64,000 nt of DNA from MFD01275-c22 sp963705885 (GCA_963705885.1 OY970120.1:3100001-3164000); one strand, 5' to 3'. Positions 16,795 to 25,385 are shown, counted from the stretch's first letter. Numbers and translations: made by a program. The notes: generated by a model from the letters alone, not told the origin.

Positions 16795-17997
16795 GTGACG
16801 ACACCGCCCCCCTCCGCGCTGCCGAGCATGTTGTCCGACCTGGAGCCGGTCGGCCGCGACGGGAGCACCGGCGGCTACCGGCGCTACGCGTGGACGCGGG
16901 CCGACCTGGACTGCCGCGAGTGGTTCACCGGCGAGGCGGCGCGGCGCGGGCTCGATGTCGTGGTCGACCGCAACGGCAACCAGTGGGCCTGGTGGGGCGA
17001 CCCGGACGCGGGCGGTGCGGTCGTCACCGGAAGCCACCTCGACTCGGTGCCCGACGGCGGCGCGTTCGACGGCCCCCTCGGCGTGGTCAGCGCCCTCGCG
17101 GCGGTCGACCGTCTCCGCGACGAGGACGTCCGCCCTTCCCGCCCGCTGGCCGTCGTGAACTTCACCGACGAGGAGGGCGCGCGCTTCGGCGTCGCCTGCG
17201 CAGGGTCGCGGCTGATGACGGGAACCCTCGACGCCGACCGGGCCCGCGCGCTCACCGACGAGGACGGCACGACGATGGCCGACGCCATGCGCCTCGCGGG
17301 CCACGACCCGGCGCACGTCGGCCGTGACGCCGAGGCGCTCGCGCGCATCGGCACGTTCGTCGAGCTGCACGTCGAGCAGGGCAGAGCGCTCGTCGACGTC
17401 GACGCAACGGTCGGCGTGGCGAGCAGCATCCGGCCGCACGGCAGGTGGCGGCTGGACCTGCGCGGCGAGGCCAACCACGCCGGCACGACCCTGCTCGCCG
17501 ACCGCCACGACCCGATGCTGCGGCTGGCCGCCGCGGTGCTCGCCGCGCGGGAGCACGCCGGGCGGCACGACGCGCTGGCGACGGTGGGAAAGGTGCAGGT
17601 GCTGCCCAACGGCACCAACGCGATCCCCTCGCTGGTGCGGGCCTGGCTCGACGCCCGCGGCACCGACGAGCAGGACGTACGCGACGTGGTGACCGCAGTC
17701 GGCGCTGCCGCCGGCACCGAGCCGGTCGAGGAGTCCTGGTCGCCGGAGGTGACGTTCGGGGCCGCCCTGCGCGACCGGCTCGCCGGGCTGCTCGGCGACG
17801 CCCCGGTGCTGCCGACCGGCGCCGGGCACGACGCCGGCATCCTCGCCGGTGCCGGCGTGCCCACCGCCATGCTGTTCGTCCGCAACCCGACCGGCGTCAG
17901 CCACTCGCCGGCCGAGCACGCGGAGCCCGACGACTGCCTCGCGGGTGCCGGGGCGCTGACCCGGGTGCTGGCCCACCTGCTGACCGAGCAGCCGTGA
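16795..17997 (+). CDS. M20 amidohydrolase (allantoate amidohydrolase-like)
   Basis: A 400-aa di-metal M20 peptidase-family amidohydrolase of the allantoate amidohydrolase / N-carbamoyl-amino-acid hydrolase group. Metal and catalytic residues appear in TGSHLDSVPDGGAFDG (H, D), NFTDEEGARFG (E-E), ELHVEQG (H) and GVSHSPAEHAEPDDC (H). The next gene, overlapped by GTGA, is formimidoylglutamate deiminase. In actinobacterial hut loci an allantoate-amidohydrolase-like gene sits at this place, so it may deformylate N-formylglutamate rather than cleave allantoate. Allantoicase at the left edge already handles allantoate, which favours the histidine role, but sequence alone cannot decide. Confidence 0.85.
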   Translation: MTTPPPSALPSMLSDLEPVGRDGSTGGYRRYAWTRADLDCREWFTGEAARRGLDVVVDRNGNQWAWWGDPDAGGAVVTGSHLDSVPDGGAFDGPLGVVSALAAVDRLRDEDVRPSRPLAVVNFTDEEGARFGVACAGSRLMTGTLDADRARALTDEDGTTMADAMRLAGHDPAHVGRDAEALARIGTFVELHVEQGRALVDVDATVGVASSIRPHGRWRLDLRGEANHAGTTLLADRHDPMLRLAAAVLAAREHAGRHDALATVGKVQVLPNGTNAIPSLVRAWLDARGTDEQDVRDVVTAVGAAAGTEPVEESWSPEVTFGAALRDRLAGLLGDAPVLPTGAGHDAGILAGAGVPTAMLFVRNPTGVSHSPAEHAEPDDCLAGAGALTRVLAHLLTEQP

Positions 17998-19328
17998 CGA
18001 CGTACTCCTGCGAGCTCGCCTGGCTGCCCCCCGGCCGGGTCGCGCGTGACGTCCGCGTCGAGGTGGGCGCGGGCCGCATCGTCGCGGTCGACGAGGACTC
18101 CCCCGGCGACGGCGAACGCCTGGGCGGGCTCGTGCTGCCCGGCCTCGCCAACGCCCACTCCCACGCCTTCCACCGGGCGCTGCGCGGCCGCACCCACTCC
18201 CCCACGTCGGGCCGCGGCTCGTTCTGGACCTGGCGCGAGCAGATGTACGCCGTGGCCGAGCGGCTCGACCCGGACGGCTGCCTCGCGCTCGCCCGGGCGG
18301 TCTACGCGGAGATGGCGCTCGCCGGGGTGACCTGCGTCGGCGAGTTCCACTACCTGCACCACGGGCCGGGCGGGCAGCCCTACGACGACCCGAACGTGAT
18401 GGGCCTCGCCCTGGTGCAGGCGGCGAGGGAGGCCGGGCTGCGCATCGCGCTGCTCGACACCTGCTACCTGGCGGGCGGCATCGGTGAGCCGCTCGAGGGG
18501 ACGCAGCGGCGCTTCGGCGACGGCGACGCCGCGGGCTGGGCGACGCGGGTGGAGGCGCTGCGCGGCGCGCTGCGCGACGACCCGGACGTGGTCGTGGGTG
18601 CCGCGGTGCACTCGGTCCGCGGCGTCCCGCCCGACCAGGTGCCGACGGTGGTGGCGTGGTCGCACGAGAGCCCGCTGCACGTGCACGTCTCCGAGCAGCC
18701 GCGGGAGAACGAGCAGTGCCTGGCGGCGTACGGCGTGACCCCGACCCGGCTGCTGCACGACCGGGGAGCGCTCGGCCCGCGCACCACCGCCGTCCACGCC
18801 ACCCACCTGCGCGACGACGACGTCGACCTGCTCGGCGGGAGCGGCACGACGGTGTGCATGTGCCCGACGACGGAACGGGACCTCGCCGACGGCGTCGGAC
18901 CCGCACGGCGGCTGCACGCGGCCGGCTCGCCGGTGTCGCTCGGCTCGGACAGCCACGCGGTCGTCGACCTGCTCGAGGAGGCGCGCGCCCTCGAGCTCGA
19001 CGAGCGCCTGGTGTCCCGGGCGCGCGGGCACTGGTCGGCTGCCGAGCTGCTCGACGCCGCGACCAGGGCCGGCCACGCCTCGCTCGGCTTCTCCGACGCG
19101 GGCGTCCTCGCGCCCGGGGCGCGGGCCGACCTCGTCGCGGTGCGCCTGGACTCGGTGCGCACCGCGGGCGGCACCGACGGCGACGCGGCGGATCGGGTGG
19201 TGTTCGCGGGGGGCGCGGCCGACGTCACCGACGTCGTCGGGTCGGGACGTCGGGTCGTCGAGGGCGGGCGGCACCGGCTCGGCGACGTGGGACGGCTCCT
19301 CGCCGAGGCGGTGGCCGACGTCCTCTGA
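17994..19328 (+). CDS. hutF: Formimidoylglutamate deiminase
   Basis: HutF (444 aa), an amidohydrolase that converts N-formimidoyl-glutamate to N-formyl-glutamate and ammonia in histidine breakdown. Metal ligands are in LANAHSHAFHRA, LHVHVSEQP, VHATHL and SLGSDSHAVV; HSVRGVPPDQ is another HutF-like segment. The GTG start overlaps the M20 gene stop. hutH, hutU and hutI are not in the window, so this is a split hut unit or its end. Confidence 0.88.
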   Translation: MTTYSCELAWLPPGRVARDVRVEVGAGRIVAVDEDSPGDGERLGGLVLPGLANAHSHAFHRALRGRTHSPTSGRGSFWTWREQMYAVAERLDPDGCLALARAVYAEMALAGVTCVGEFHYLHHGPGGQPYDDPNVMGLALVQAAREAGLRIALLDTCYLAGGIGEPLEGTQRRFGDGDAAGWATRVEALRGALRDDPDVVVGAAVHSVRGVPPDQVPTVVAWSHESPLHVHVSEQPRENEQCLAAYGVTPTRLLHDRGALGPRTTAVHATHLRDDDVDLLGGSGTTVCMCPTTERDLADGVGPARRLHAAGSPVSLGSDSHAVVDLLEEARALELDERLVSRARGHWSAAELLDAATRAGHASLGFSDAGVLAPGARADLVAVRLDSVRTAGGTDGDAADRVVFAGGAADVTDVVGSGRRVVEGGRHRLGDVGRLLAEAVADVL

Positions 19329-19355
19329 CGCGGCCGCCCCGCCGAGCGGCCCGGG

Positions 19356-19730
19356 CTAGTGGTGGCGGAAGCCGCCGAGGAACCGGCGGAAGACGCCGCC
19401 GTGCCGGGGCAGCGGTGCGGCCGGTGGCGGGGTGGTGGTCCGGCGCCGGGCCACAGGGTGGTCGTAGTCGGTGTGCACGATCGCGTCGACGACCTCGTGC
19501 TCGTCGAACTGCTCCGACCCCTCGATCTGCGGCACGAAGCCGACGAGCATGCCGTTGCGCATCACCTGGGCCTCGAGGCCGGCGGTGCCGTCGGTGTCCC
19601 AGACGGCCTGGCGGCCGTCCGCCAGCGCGACCCGCACGCCGAACTGGTAGACGCCGGCCTTCTCCATGTGCGCGTCCACGCCCCGCTCGCGCAGCGCGTC
19701 GACCACCCGGTGGGCCCGTCCCTCGTCCAT
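19356..19730 (-). CDS. Conserved hypothetical protein
   Basis: A 124-aa soluble protein (MDEGRAHRVVDALRERGVDA...) with central FGVRVALADGRQAVWDTDG and MRNGMLVGFVPQI segments, ending in a basic, proline-rich tail GVFRRFLGGFRHH. No function is recognised. The ATG at 19730 is favoured by a TACGTT -10 box exactly 7 nt upstream. Confidence 0.72.
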   Translation of the reverse strand: MDEGRAHRVVDALRERGVDAHMEKAGVYQFGVRVALADGRQAVWDTDGTAGLEAQVMRNGMLVGFVPQIEGSEQFDEHEVVDAIVHTDYDHPVARRRTTTPPPAAPLPRHGGVFRRFLGGFRHH

Positions 19731-19737
19731 CCCCGCC

Positions 19738-19743
19738 AACGTA
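19738..19743 (-). promoter_or_regulatory. Leaderless -10 box (TACGTT)
   Basis: TACGTT on the minus strand, 7 nt before the ATG at 19730. Confidence 0.5.
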
Positions 19744-19875
19744 GCCGGTCGCGTCCGTGCCGCACGGGCCGCCCGGCCGGCCCGTGCCGCCCGTGGGCTG
19801 TCCCGGCCCGGCGGGGACTGTCAGGGGCATGGTGCACACTGACTCCTGACGCGAGATCAGGAGGTGGGTGGGGCC

Positions 19876-20919
19876 GTGAGCCGCCGCGGATGGGTGCTGT
19901 TCCTGGCGATGGGCGTGATCTGGGGCGTCCCCTACCTGCTCATCAAGGTCGCGGTCGAGGAGCTCTCGCCGTCGATGCTCGTGCTGGCCCGCACCGCGCT
20001 GGCCGGGCTGCTGCTGCTCCCGCTGGCGCTGGCCCGCGGCCACCTGCGGCCGCTGCTGCCCGCCTGGCTGCCGATCCTCGTCTTCGCCGTCGTGGAGATC
20101 GCCCTGCCCTGGCTGCTGCTCGGCGTGGCCGAGCAGCGGCTGTCCAGCTCGCTGACCGGGCTGCTCATCGCCGGCGTCCCGCTGGTGGGCGCGCTGCTGG
20201 CATGGGGTGGCGGCGCCCGCCTCGTCGGCACCGACGACCGGCCGGACGTACGACGCGTGCTCGGGCTGCTCGTCGGCCTGGCCGGTGTGGGCGCGCTGGT
20301 CGGGTTCGAGGTCGGCTCCGGCGACCTCGGCGCGGTTCTCGCGCTGGCCGTGGTCGCGGTCTGCTACGCCGTGGGCCCGATGATCCTGACGCGCTGGCTG
20401 TCGCACCTGCCGGGCCTGGGCGTCATCACGGTGTCGCTGCTCGTCACGACGCTGATCTACGTCCCGGTCGGGCTGGCGCAGGCACCCGACGCGTGGCCGT
20501 CGGCGAAGGTCACCTGGTCGGTGGTAGGGCTCGCGGTCGTGTGCACGGCGCTGGCGTTCGTCGTCTTCTTCGAGCTGATCGCCGAGGTCGGCCCGACGCG
20601 CTCGGTCGTCATCACCTACCTCAACCCCGCCGTCGCGCTGCTGCTCGGCGTCGCGGTCCTCGACGAGGCGTTCACGTCCGTGACGGCCCTCGGGTTCGGG
20701 CTCATCCTGCTCGGCTCGGTGCTGGCCACGCGCCGCACCGCGCCCCGGCGGGCCGCGGTGCCGACCGGGCCGGACGCGGTGCCCGGGCAGGACGCGGTGC
20801 AGGCACGCCGCGACGGCGGGCCGCCCCCGAGGGAGGACGCGCCGTCGTGGCGCGAGGGCGCCCGCCAGCCGATCGACAGCGACTGCGACGTCCTGAGCGC
20901 GCCGGTCGCCGAGCCCTGA
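19876..20919 (+). CDS. EamA/DMT-family transporter
   Basis: A 347-aa drug/metabolite transporter with about ten membrane segments arranged as two EamA repeats; GVIWGVPYLLIKVAVEEL in the first helix pair and TYLNPAVALLLGVAVLDE in the second are typical. The last 60 residues are a hydrophilic, proline- and arginine-rich cytosolic tail. An AGGAGGTGG ribosome site precedes the GTG at 19876; an in-frame GTG at 19864 overlaps that site and is less likely. Substrate unknown. Confidence 0.9.
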   Translation: MSRRGWVLFLAMGVIWGVPYLLIKVAVEELSPSMLVLARTALAGLLLLPLALARGHLRPLLPAWLPILVFAVVEIALPWLLLGVAEQRLSSSLTGLLIAGVPLVGALLAWGGGARLVGTDDRPDVRRVLGLLVGLAGVGALVGFEVGSGDLGAVLALAVVAVCYAVGPMILTRWLSHLPGLGVITVSLLVTTLIYVPVGLAQAPDAWPSAKVTWSVVGLAVVCTALAFVVFFELIAEVGPTRSVVITYLNPAVALLLGVAVLDEAFTSVTALGFGLILLGSVLATRRTAPRRAAVPTGPDAVPGQDAVQARRDGGPPPREDAPSWREGARQPIDSDCDVLSAPVAEP

Positions 20920-20923
20920 GCAG

Positions 20924-20938
20924 GGCGGCCGGGCCGCC
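20924..20938. terminator. Hairpin between convergent genes
   Basis: GGCGGCC / GGCCGCC inverted repeat just after the EamA stop and before the end of the minus-strand permease gene. Confidence 0.4.
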
Positions 20939-20952
20939 AGGCCGCCGGGCGG

Positions 20953-22302
20953 TCAGTCGAACCCGAAGGCGGGCGGGAAGGCCAGGACGACCAGCGCGGC
21001 CCAGCCGCCGTAGACGGGCAGGTAGGCGGTCTGCCACCGCTCGAGCGTCGTGAACGGCGTGCGACCGCGCAGGAACCCGATGCTCAGCCGGGCCGCCCAG
21101 GCGAGGTTGACGAGCAGGACGACGTTGAGCCCGAGGGCTGCCGCCCTGTTGGGGCTCACGCCGAGGTCCGCGACCCGCCCGGACATGGCGTAGAGCATCA
21201 GCACGTCGACGGCGAGGGCACTGACCACCAGGCCGACCTGGAGCCGGTCGAAGGTGTCCGGCGGGGCGTTCGGGTCGCGCGCGGAGATCCCGTACAGCAG
21301 CAGCCCGAGCACGAGCACCAGGATCAGGTCGACGAGGATGAGCAGGTCCCGGTCGACGTCGACCAGGGCGCCGCTGGCCGGGATCGCCACCAGGAAGGCC
21401 AGCAGCATGGCCGTGGTCAGCGGGGTGAACACCCGGGTGAGCACGGGCGCGATGTTCTCCACGACGCTCTGCTTTGCCTCGACCAGCCACGCGGCGACGA
21501 TCACGGCACCCATCGCGCCGCACGGCAGGACCCACTCGGCGACGAGGACGGAGACGTCGATCCCGAGCGCGGCGAAGCCGGCCGTGGTGAGCCCGACGAG
21601 CACGCCGCCGCCGAGGGCGAGCAGGGTGTAGTAGACCGCGAGCTCTCCGGTGAACCGGACGAAGTCCATCCGGCGCCGGTGCGAGCGCCAGTCCCCGGCC
21701 ACGTAGGCGAGGCCGGCCGCGAGCCACAGCGCGATGGGCAGGTGGATCGCGGTGAGGACCTGCGTGGACCCGCTCGCGGCGAACGGGTAGACGTTGGCGA
21801 GCACGGCCCCGAGCGCGATCGGCGGCGCCAGCAGCCGCAGCGAGGCCGGCCGGCCCAGCTGGCGCTTCCACGCGAAGTAGACGGCCAGGAACGGCAGCAC
21901 GAACAGGCTCAGGTTGCGCGCGTAGAAGCCGGCATCGTCGTCGTCCCAGCCCAGGCCGAACAGCGCCGGCACCTTGATCGCCACCGCCGCCGCGACGCCC
22001 AGGCCGAGCACGACCGCCAGCTCGCGCCGGGCATGGGCACCCGTGGGCTCGTCGGCGCCGGGCGCGAGGACGAGCTGCTTCCACAGTCGCTCGGAGTGCT
22101 CCCGGGCGAACTCGCGGGAGACCTCGTCGAGGCCGCCCATCCGCCGCACCGCCACGAGGAACGCCTCGTCGCCGTCGAGGCCGGCCTGCTCCAGCTCGCC
22201 GATCTGCTCGCGCAGGTGGTCCTCGAGCTCCTCGGCGTCACCGGCGCTGATCGCCCGGTGGCGCTGCACGTAGCCGCGCCACTGGCCGATCTGGGCCTCC
22301 AT
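20953..22302 (-). CDS. Multi-pass membrane protein with permease-prefix domain
   Basis: A 449-aa protein. Residues 1-70 form a cytosolic permease-prefix-like helical domain (MEAQIGQWRGYVQRHRAIS, then ELEDHLREQIGELEQAGLD), followed by about ten to eleven membrane segments. Such proteins are usually paired with a PadR regulator, as here. The ATG at 22302 has GGAGGACCAGGAG upstream. A GTG at 22380 that overlaps the padR stop would add 26 residues rich in Asp, Gln and Glu encoded by a tandem repeat. Function unknown; membrane-stress or transport roles are guesses. Confidence 0.8.
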   Translation of the reverse strand: MEAQIGQWRGYVQRHRAISAGDAEELEDHLREQIGELEQAGLDGDEAFLVAVRRMGGLDEVSREFAREHSERLWKQLVLAPGADEPTGAHARRELAVVLGLGVAAAVAIKVPALFGLGWDDDDAGFYARNLSLFVLPFLAVYFAWKRQLGRPASLRLLAPPIALGAVLANVYPFAASGSTQVLTAIHLPIALWLAAGLAYVAGDWRSHRRRMDFVRFTGELAVYYTLLALGGGVLVGLTTAGFAALGIDVSVLVAEWVLPCGAMGAVIVAAWLVEAKQSVVENIAPVLTRVFTPLTTAMLLAFLVAIPASGALVDVDRDLLILVDLILVLVLGLLLYGISARDPNAPPDTFDRLQVGLVVSALAVDVLMLYAMSGRVADLGVSPNRAAALGLNVVLLVNLAWAARLSIGFLRGRTPFTTLERWQTAYLPVYGGWAALVVLAFPPAFGFD

Positions 22303-22354
22303 CTCCTGGTCCTCCTGGTCCCCCTGGTCCTCCTGGTCCCCCTGGTCCTCCTGG
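22303..22354. repeat. Short tandem repeat carrying ribosome-site-like units
   Basis: On the minus strand the units GGACCAGGA and GGACCAGGG alternate about five to six times between the padR end and the permease ATG. Each GGACCAGGA contains AGGA/GGAG-type ribosome-site bases. The units are 9 bp, so changes keep the frame of the upstream GTG but alter spacing to the ATG. Confidence 0.75.
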
Positions 22355-22376
22355 CCATGCGTCCCGTCCACCCGCG

Positions 22377-22742
22377 TCACCGCCCCAGCCCCGTCGCCGG
22401 TCGCAGGCCGTCGGCGGCCTCGTGCCAGACGCGGTTCAGGGCGCCGGTGACCACCTCCCACTGCCGCTGCCGCTCGACCAGCGCCCGTTCCCCGGACGCG
22501 GTGATCGCGTAGTGCTTGCGGCGTCGGCCGCTCTCCGCGACATGCCACGAGGCCGCCACGTAGCCCAGCCGCTCCAGCCGGTGCAGCAGCGGGTAGAGCA
22601 TCCCGTCGGTCCAGGTCATCCGGCCGGTCGAGAGTTCGTTGACCCGCTTGAGGATCGCGTAGCCGTAGGACTCGTCCTCGGCCAGGATGCCCAGCACCAG
22701 CGGGGTCGCGGACGCCGCGACCAGGTCCTTGTCGATCTTCAT
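22377..22742 (-). CDS. PadR-family transcriptional regulator
   Basis: A 121-aa PadR regulator (MKIDKDLVAASATPLVLGIL, then SYGYAILKRVNELS, WTDGMLYPLLHRLERLGYV and RRKHYAITASG), complete winged helix plus short dimer helix. It overlaps the possible GTG start of the membrane protein downstream (GTGA), so the pair is one operon. The ATG at 22742 gives the usual N-terminus; an ATG at 22757 is also in frame. A 7-5-7 inverted repeat overlaps the 5' end. Confidence 0.92.
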   Translation of the reverse strand: MKIDKDLVAASATPLVLGILAEDESYGYAILKRVNELSTGRMTWTDGMLYPLLHRLERLGYVAASWHVAESGRRRKHYAITASGERALVERQRQWEVVTGALNRVWHEAADGLRPATGLGR

Positions 22743-22756
22743 CTGCCCCAGCCCCA

Positions 22757-22775
22757 TACCTAGAGGAACTAGGTA
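22757..22775. promoter_or_regulatory. PadR operator candidate
   Basis: TACCTAG-AGGAA-CTAGGTA is a perfect inverted repeat of 7-bp arms with a 5-bp spacer, right at the padR start and within an AT-rich patch containing TATGCT (minus strand) as a likely -10. It is placed for autoregulation. Confidence 0.6.
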
Positions 22776-22849
22776 AGCATACATAGAACCGCAAGGGGTG
22801 GTGGGACGTCGGCGTCAGCCGGTCCCGACCGCAGCGGTCCTCGCGGCGC

Positions 22850-23074
22850 TCAGCCGGACTTGCGGCGGAACTGACGCTGGGTCTTGTCGTTCGTCGACGG
22901 CCCCACGTTGCGCCCGCCGAGGTGGTCCTCACCGTGCGCGGCGCGGTCGCGGGCCTGCTTGGCCTCGAGCGCCTCACGCATGCGGCGCTGCACGTCGTTC
23001 TCCGGCCGGGCCCCAGGCTTCCCGGCCCCGTCCTTCGCGTTCTTCCCGGCGCTCTTCCCGGCCACTGCGCTCAC
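22850..23074 (-). CDS. DUF5302-like small protein
   Basis: A 74-aa hydrophilic protein with a Lys/Ala/Gly-rich N-terminus, MREALEAKQARDRAAHGED in the middle and the ending QRQFRRKSG characteristic of the actinobacterial DUF5302 family. Function unknown. The GTG at 23074 is a reasonable start; in-frame ATGs at 23110 and 23116 exist but would put a CCTCAC/GTGAGG hairpin (23111-23130) at the start codon. Confidence 0.7.
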   Translation of the reverse strand: MSAVAGKSAGKNAKDGAGKPGARPENDVQRRMREALEAKQARDRAAHGEDHLGGRNVGPSTNDKTQRQFRRKSG

Positions 23075-23224
23075 CGCTCTCGCTCGCTGGTCGTGTCGTG
23101 CGTGGCCCATCCTCACCCATGATCGTGAGGAGGATCGAGCCCGTTTCCTGCCGGGATCACCGCACGACCACCGCCGCGGCGGGCGTCTGAGCGGGGCAGG
23201 AGCGTCTGAGCGGGTCAGGGGTCG

Positions 23225-23983
23225 TCAGCGCGCGAGGTGCGCCACCACCCCGTCGGCGAGACCGCGGGCGTAGCGGTCGCGGCACCGCCGCGAGGTCATG
23301 CACCGCGCGTCGGCCGCGTTGCGCATGTTGCCCAGCTCGACCAGCACGGTCGGCACGTCGGCCATGTTGAGCGTCCCGAGGTCGCGGCGGACGTCGAGCC
23401 CGTCCCCGCCGTACGCCGTGGACCGGCGGAAGTCGGCACCGACCAGCCCGGCACGCACCCGGCGGGCAAGCCGCCGCGACGCCCCCACGATGTCGTCGGT
23501 GTAGCCCACCCGGCGCCCGGGACGGATCACGAAGAACCCACGGGTCGACGCTGCCGCCCCGTCGCCGTGGATCGACAGCTCGAGGTCCGCACCGACGGTC
23601 GCACCGAAGCGCCCTCGCCGGTCGATGCACGGGCCCCAGTCGGCGCGGCTGTTGGTCGTGCGCGTCATCCGGACAGTCGCCCCCAGCGCCTCGAGCCGCG
23701 ACCGGAGCCGGCGGGACACCCGCCACGCGAACGTCGACTCCGGGAAGCCCCCGTCGGTCGCCGTGCCGGTCGTGTTGCACGGCTTCCAGAGCCCCACCCA
23801 GACCCGGCTGTTCACCTTCGACGGGAACCGGGCGTTGCCGAGCTGGTGACCCGGGTCGAGGGCCACCACGCGGCCGGCCAGGGGGAGGTCGGCGCCCGCG
23901 GCCGGGCCCGCCGGAGCGAGCGGGGCCGCGACCCCCAGGGCGAGCGCGAGGCCCACGAGAACGGACAGTCGCGTACGGCGCAC
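23225..23983 (-). CDS. N-acetylmuramoyl-L-alanine amidase, exported
   Basis: A 252-aa amidase_3-family cell-wall hydrolase that cuts between MurNAc and the peptide stem. An N-terminal signal peptide (RRTRLSVLVGLALALGVAAP, cleavage near AGA) precedes the catalytic domain. Zinc ligands are in ALDPGHQ and ELSIHGDG, and the catalytic glutamate in VLVELGNMRN. Four cysteines could form disulfides outside the cell. The GTG at 23983 gives the best signal peptide; a longer frame upstream is not convincing. Confidence 0.9.
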   Translation of the reverse strand: MRRTRLSVLVGLALALGVAAPLAPAGPAAGADLPLAGRVVALDPGHQLGNARFPSKVNSRVWVGLWKPCNTTGTATDGGFPESTFAWRVSRRLRSRLEALGATVRMTRTTNSRADWGPCIDRRGRFGATVGADLELSIHGDGAAASTRGFFVIRPGRRVGYTDDIVGASRRLARRVRAGLVGADFRRSTAYGGDGLDVRRDLGTLNMADVPTVLVELGNMRNAADARCMTSRRCRDRYARGLADGVVAHLAR

Positions 23984-24178
23984 CGACCCACTCTGCCCCC
24001 CGACCCGGTCCCGTGGACCGTTTCGCCCGATCTGCGGCATGCTGCGGGCCGTGGCGACCGGGGCGCGCGGGCCTGTCGAGGTGGTCCTGGAGGTCGGCGC
24101 CCGGCGGGTCTTCGCCGACGCGGTCGGCCGGCCGGGCTGGTGCCGCGCGCGGTCGGCGTGCCCGCGCTGCCCCGTCCC

Positions 24179-24240
24179 GGCAATGATCACGCGAGCGTGA
24201 TCATTGCCGCCCGACCGCGAGGAATTCGGCGCGGTCGGGC
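24179..24240. terminator. Two back-to-back perfect hairpins
   Basis: First hairpin 24179-24208: 14-bp perfect arms GGCAATGATCACGC / GCGTGATCATTGCC with a nominal 2-nt loop. Second 24209-24240: 11-bp perfect arms GCCCGACCGCG / CGCGGTCGGGC with a 10-nt loop. They lie just below the aldo/keto reductase stop (minus strand), so they probably end its transcript; the ATGATCA-containing first element also looks like a dispersed palindrome. Confidence 0.65.
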
Positions 24241-24268
24241 GCGAATCGTCGCGGTAGGGCCGAGGCGG

Positions 24269-25315
24269 TCAGGACTCGCTGGAGCGGGCCCAGAGGTTGA
24301 TGCCGGAGTCGACCGCGTGCTGGTCGATCGCGGCGAGCTCGTCGTCGCCGAAGACGGGTGTGTCCAGCGCGTCGAGGTTCGCATCGAGCTGGCGGACGCC
24401 GCTCGCGCCGATCAGCACGGAGGTGACGCGCTCGTCGCGCAGCGCCCAGGCCAGTGCCATCTGCGCCAGCGACTGGCCGCGGTCCTGCGCGATGCCGTGG
24501 AGCGCGCGGACGTGGGCCAGGCTGGCGTCGCTGAGCAGCTCGGGATCCAGCGACTTGCCCTGAGCGGCGCGCGACCCCTCGGGGATCCCGTCGAGGTAGC
24601 GGTCGGTCAGCATCCCCTGGGCCAGCGGCGAGAACGCGATGCAGCCCACGCCGAGGTCGCCGAGGACGTCGAGCAGCGACGGGGAGCCGTCCTCGACCCA
24701 GCGGTTGAGCATCGAGTAGGACGGCTGGTGGATGAGCAGCGGCGTCCCGAGGTCGCGCAGGATCGCCGCGGCATCCCGGGTGCGCTCCGGGGAGTACGAC
24801 GAGATGCCGGCGTAGAGCGCCCGCCCCGAGCGGACCGCCGTGTCCAGCGCCCCCATCGTCTCCTCGAGCGGCGTGTCGGGGTCGAACCGGTGGCTGTAGA
24901 AGATGTCGACGTAGTCCAGGCCCAGCCGCGCCAGCGACTGGTCGAGGCTCGCCAGCAGGTACTTCCGCGAGCCCCACTCGCCGTAGGGCCCCGGCCACAT
25001 GTCGTAGCCCGCCTTGGACGAGACGACGATCTCGTCGCGGTAGGGCCGGAAGTCGTCGGCGAGGTGGCGCCCGAAGTTGGTCTCCGCGCTGCCGTAGGGC
25101 GGGCCGTAGTTGTTGGCCAGGTCGAAGTGCGTCACGCCGCGGTCGAAGGCCCGGCGCAGGATCGCGCGCTGGGTGTCGAAGGCCATGTCGTCGCCGAAGT
25201 TGTGCCACAGGCCGAGCGACACGGACGGCAGCGACAGGCCGCTGCGCCCGCACCGGCGGTAGGCGATCTGCTCGTAGCGGTCGTCGGCGGCGCGGTACGG
25301 GTCCGGTGTCGTCAC
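24269..25315 (-). CDS. Aldo/keto reductase (L-glyceraldehyde 3-phosphate reductase type)
   Basis: A 348-aa NADPH-dependent aldo/keto reductase closest in layout to E. coli YghZ (Gpr). It shows FDLANNYGPPYGSAETNFGR (catalytic D and Y), SSKAGYDMWPGPYG (catalytic K), YSHRFDPDTPLEETM and LIGASGVRQLDANL near the C-terminus. Members detoxify methylglyoxal or reduce L-glyceraldehyde 3-phosphate. The GTG at 25315 is supported by the N-terminus YRAADDRYEQIAYRRCGRSG; it is divergent from helD. Confidence 0.9.
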   Translation of the reverse strand: MTTPDPYRAADDRYEQIAYRRCGRSGLSLPSVSLGLWHNFGDDMAFDTQRAILRRAFDRGVTHFDLANNYGPPYGSAETNFGRHLADDFRPYRDEIVVSSKAGYDMWPGPYGEWGSRKYLLASLDQSLARLGLDYVDIFYSHRFDPDTPLEETMGALDTAVRSGRALYAGISSYSPERTRDAAAILRDLGTPLLIHQPSYSMLNRWVEDGSPSLLDVLGDLGVGCIAFSPLAQGMLTDRYLDGIPEGSRAAQGKSLDPELLSDASLAHVRALHGIAQDRGQSLAQMALAWALRDERVTSVLIGASGVRQLDANLDALDTPVFGDDELAAIDQHAVDSGINLWARSSES

Positions 25316-25385
25316 CGGCGCAGTCTCGCACCCGGGCGATCGAGACCGGATCGCGCGTCCGGGCAGCGAACAGCCCCGGAGCCAG

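Noticed and set aside
23984..24190. Longer start for the amidase
   Set aside because: An earlier start would bury the signal peptide behind 69 low-complexity residues and begin inside the hairpin region.
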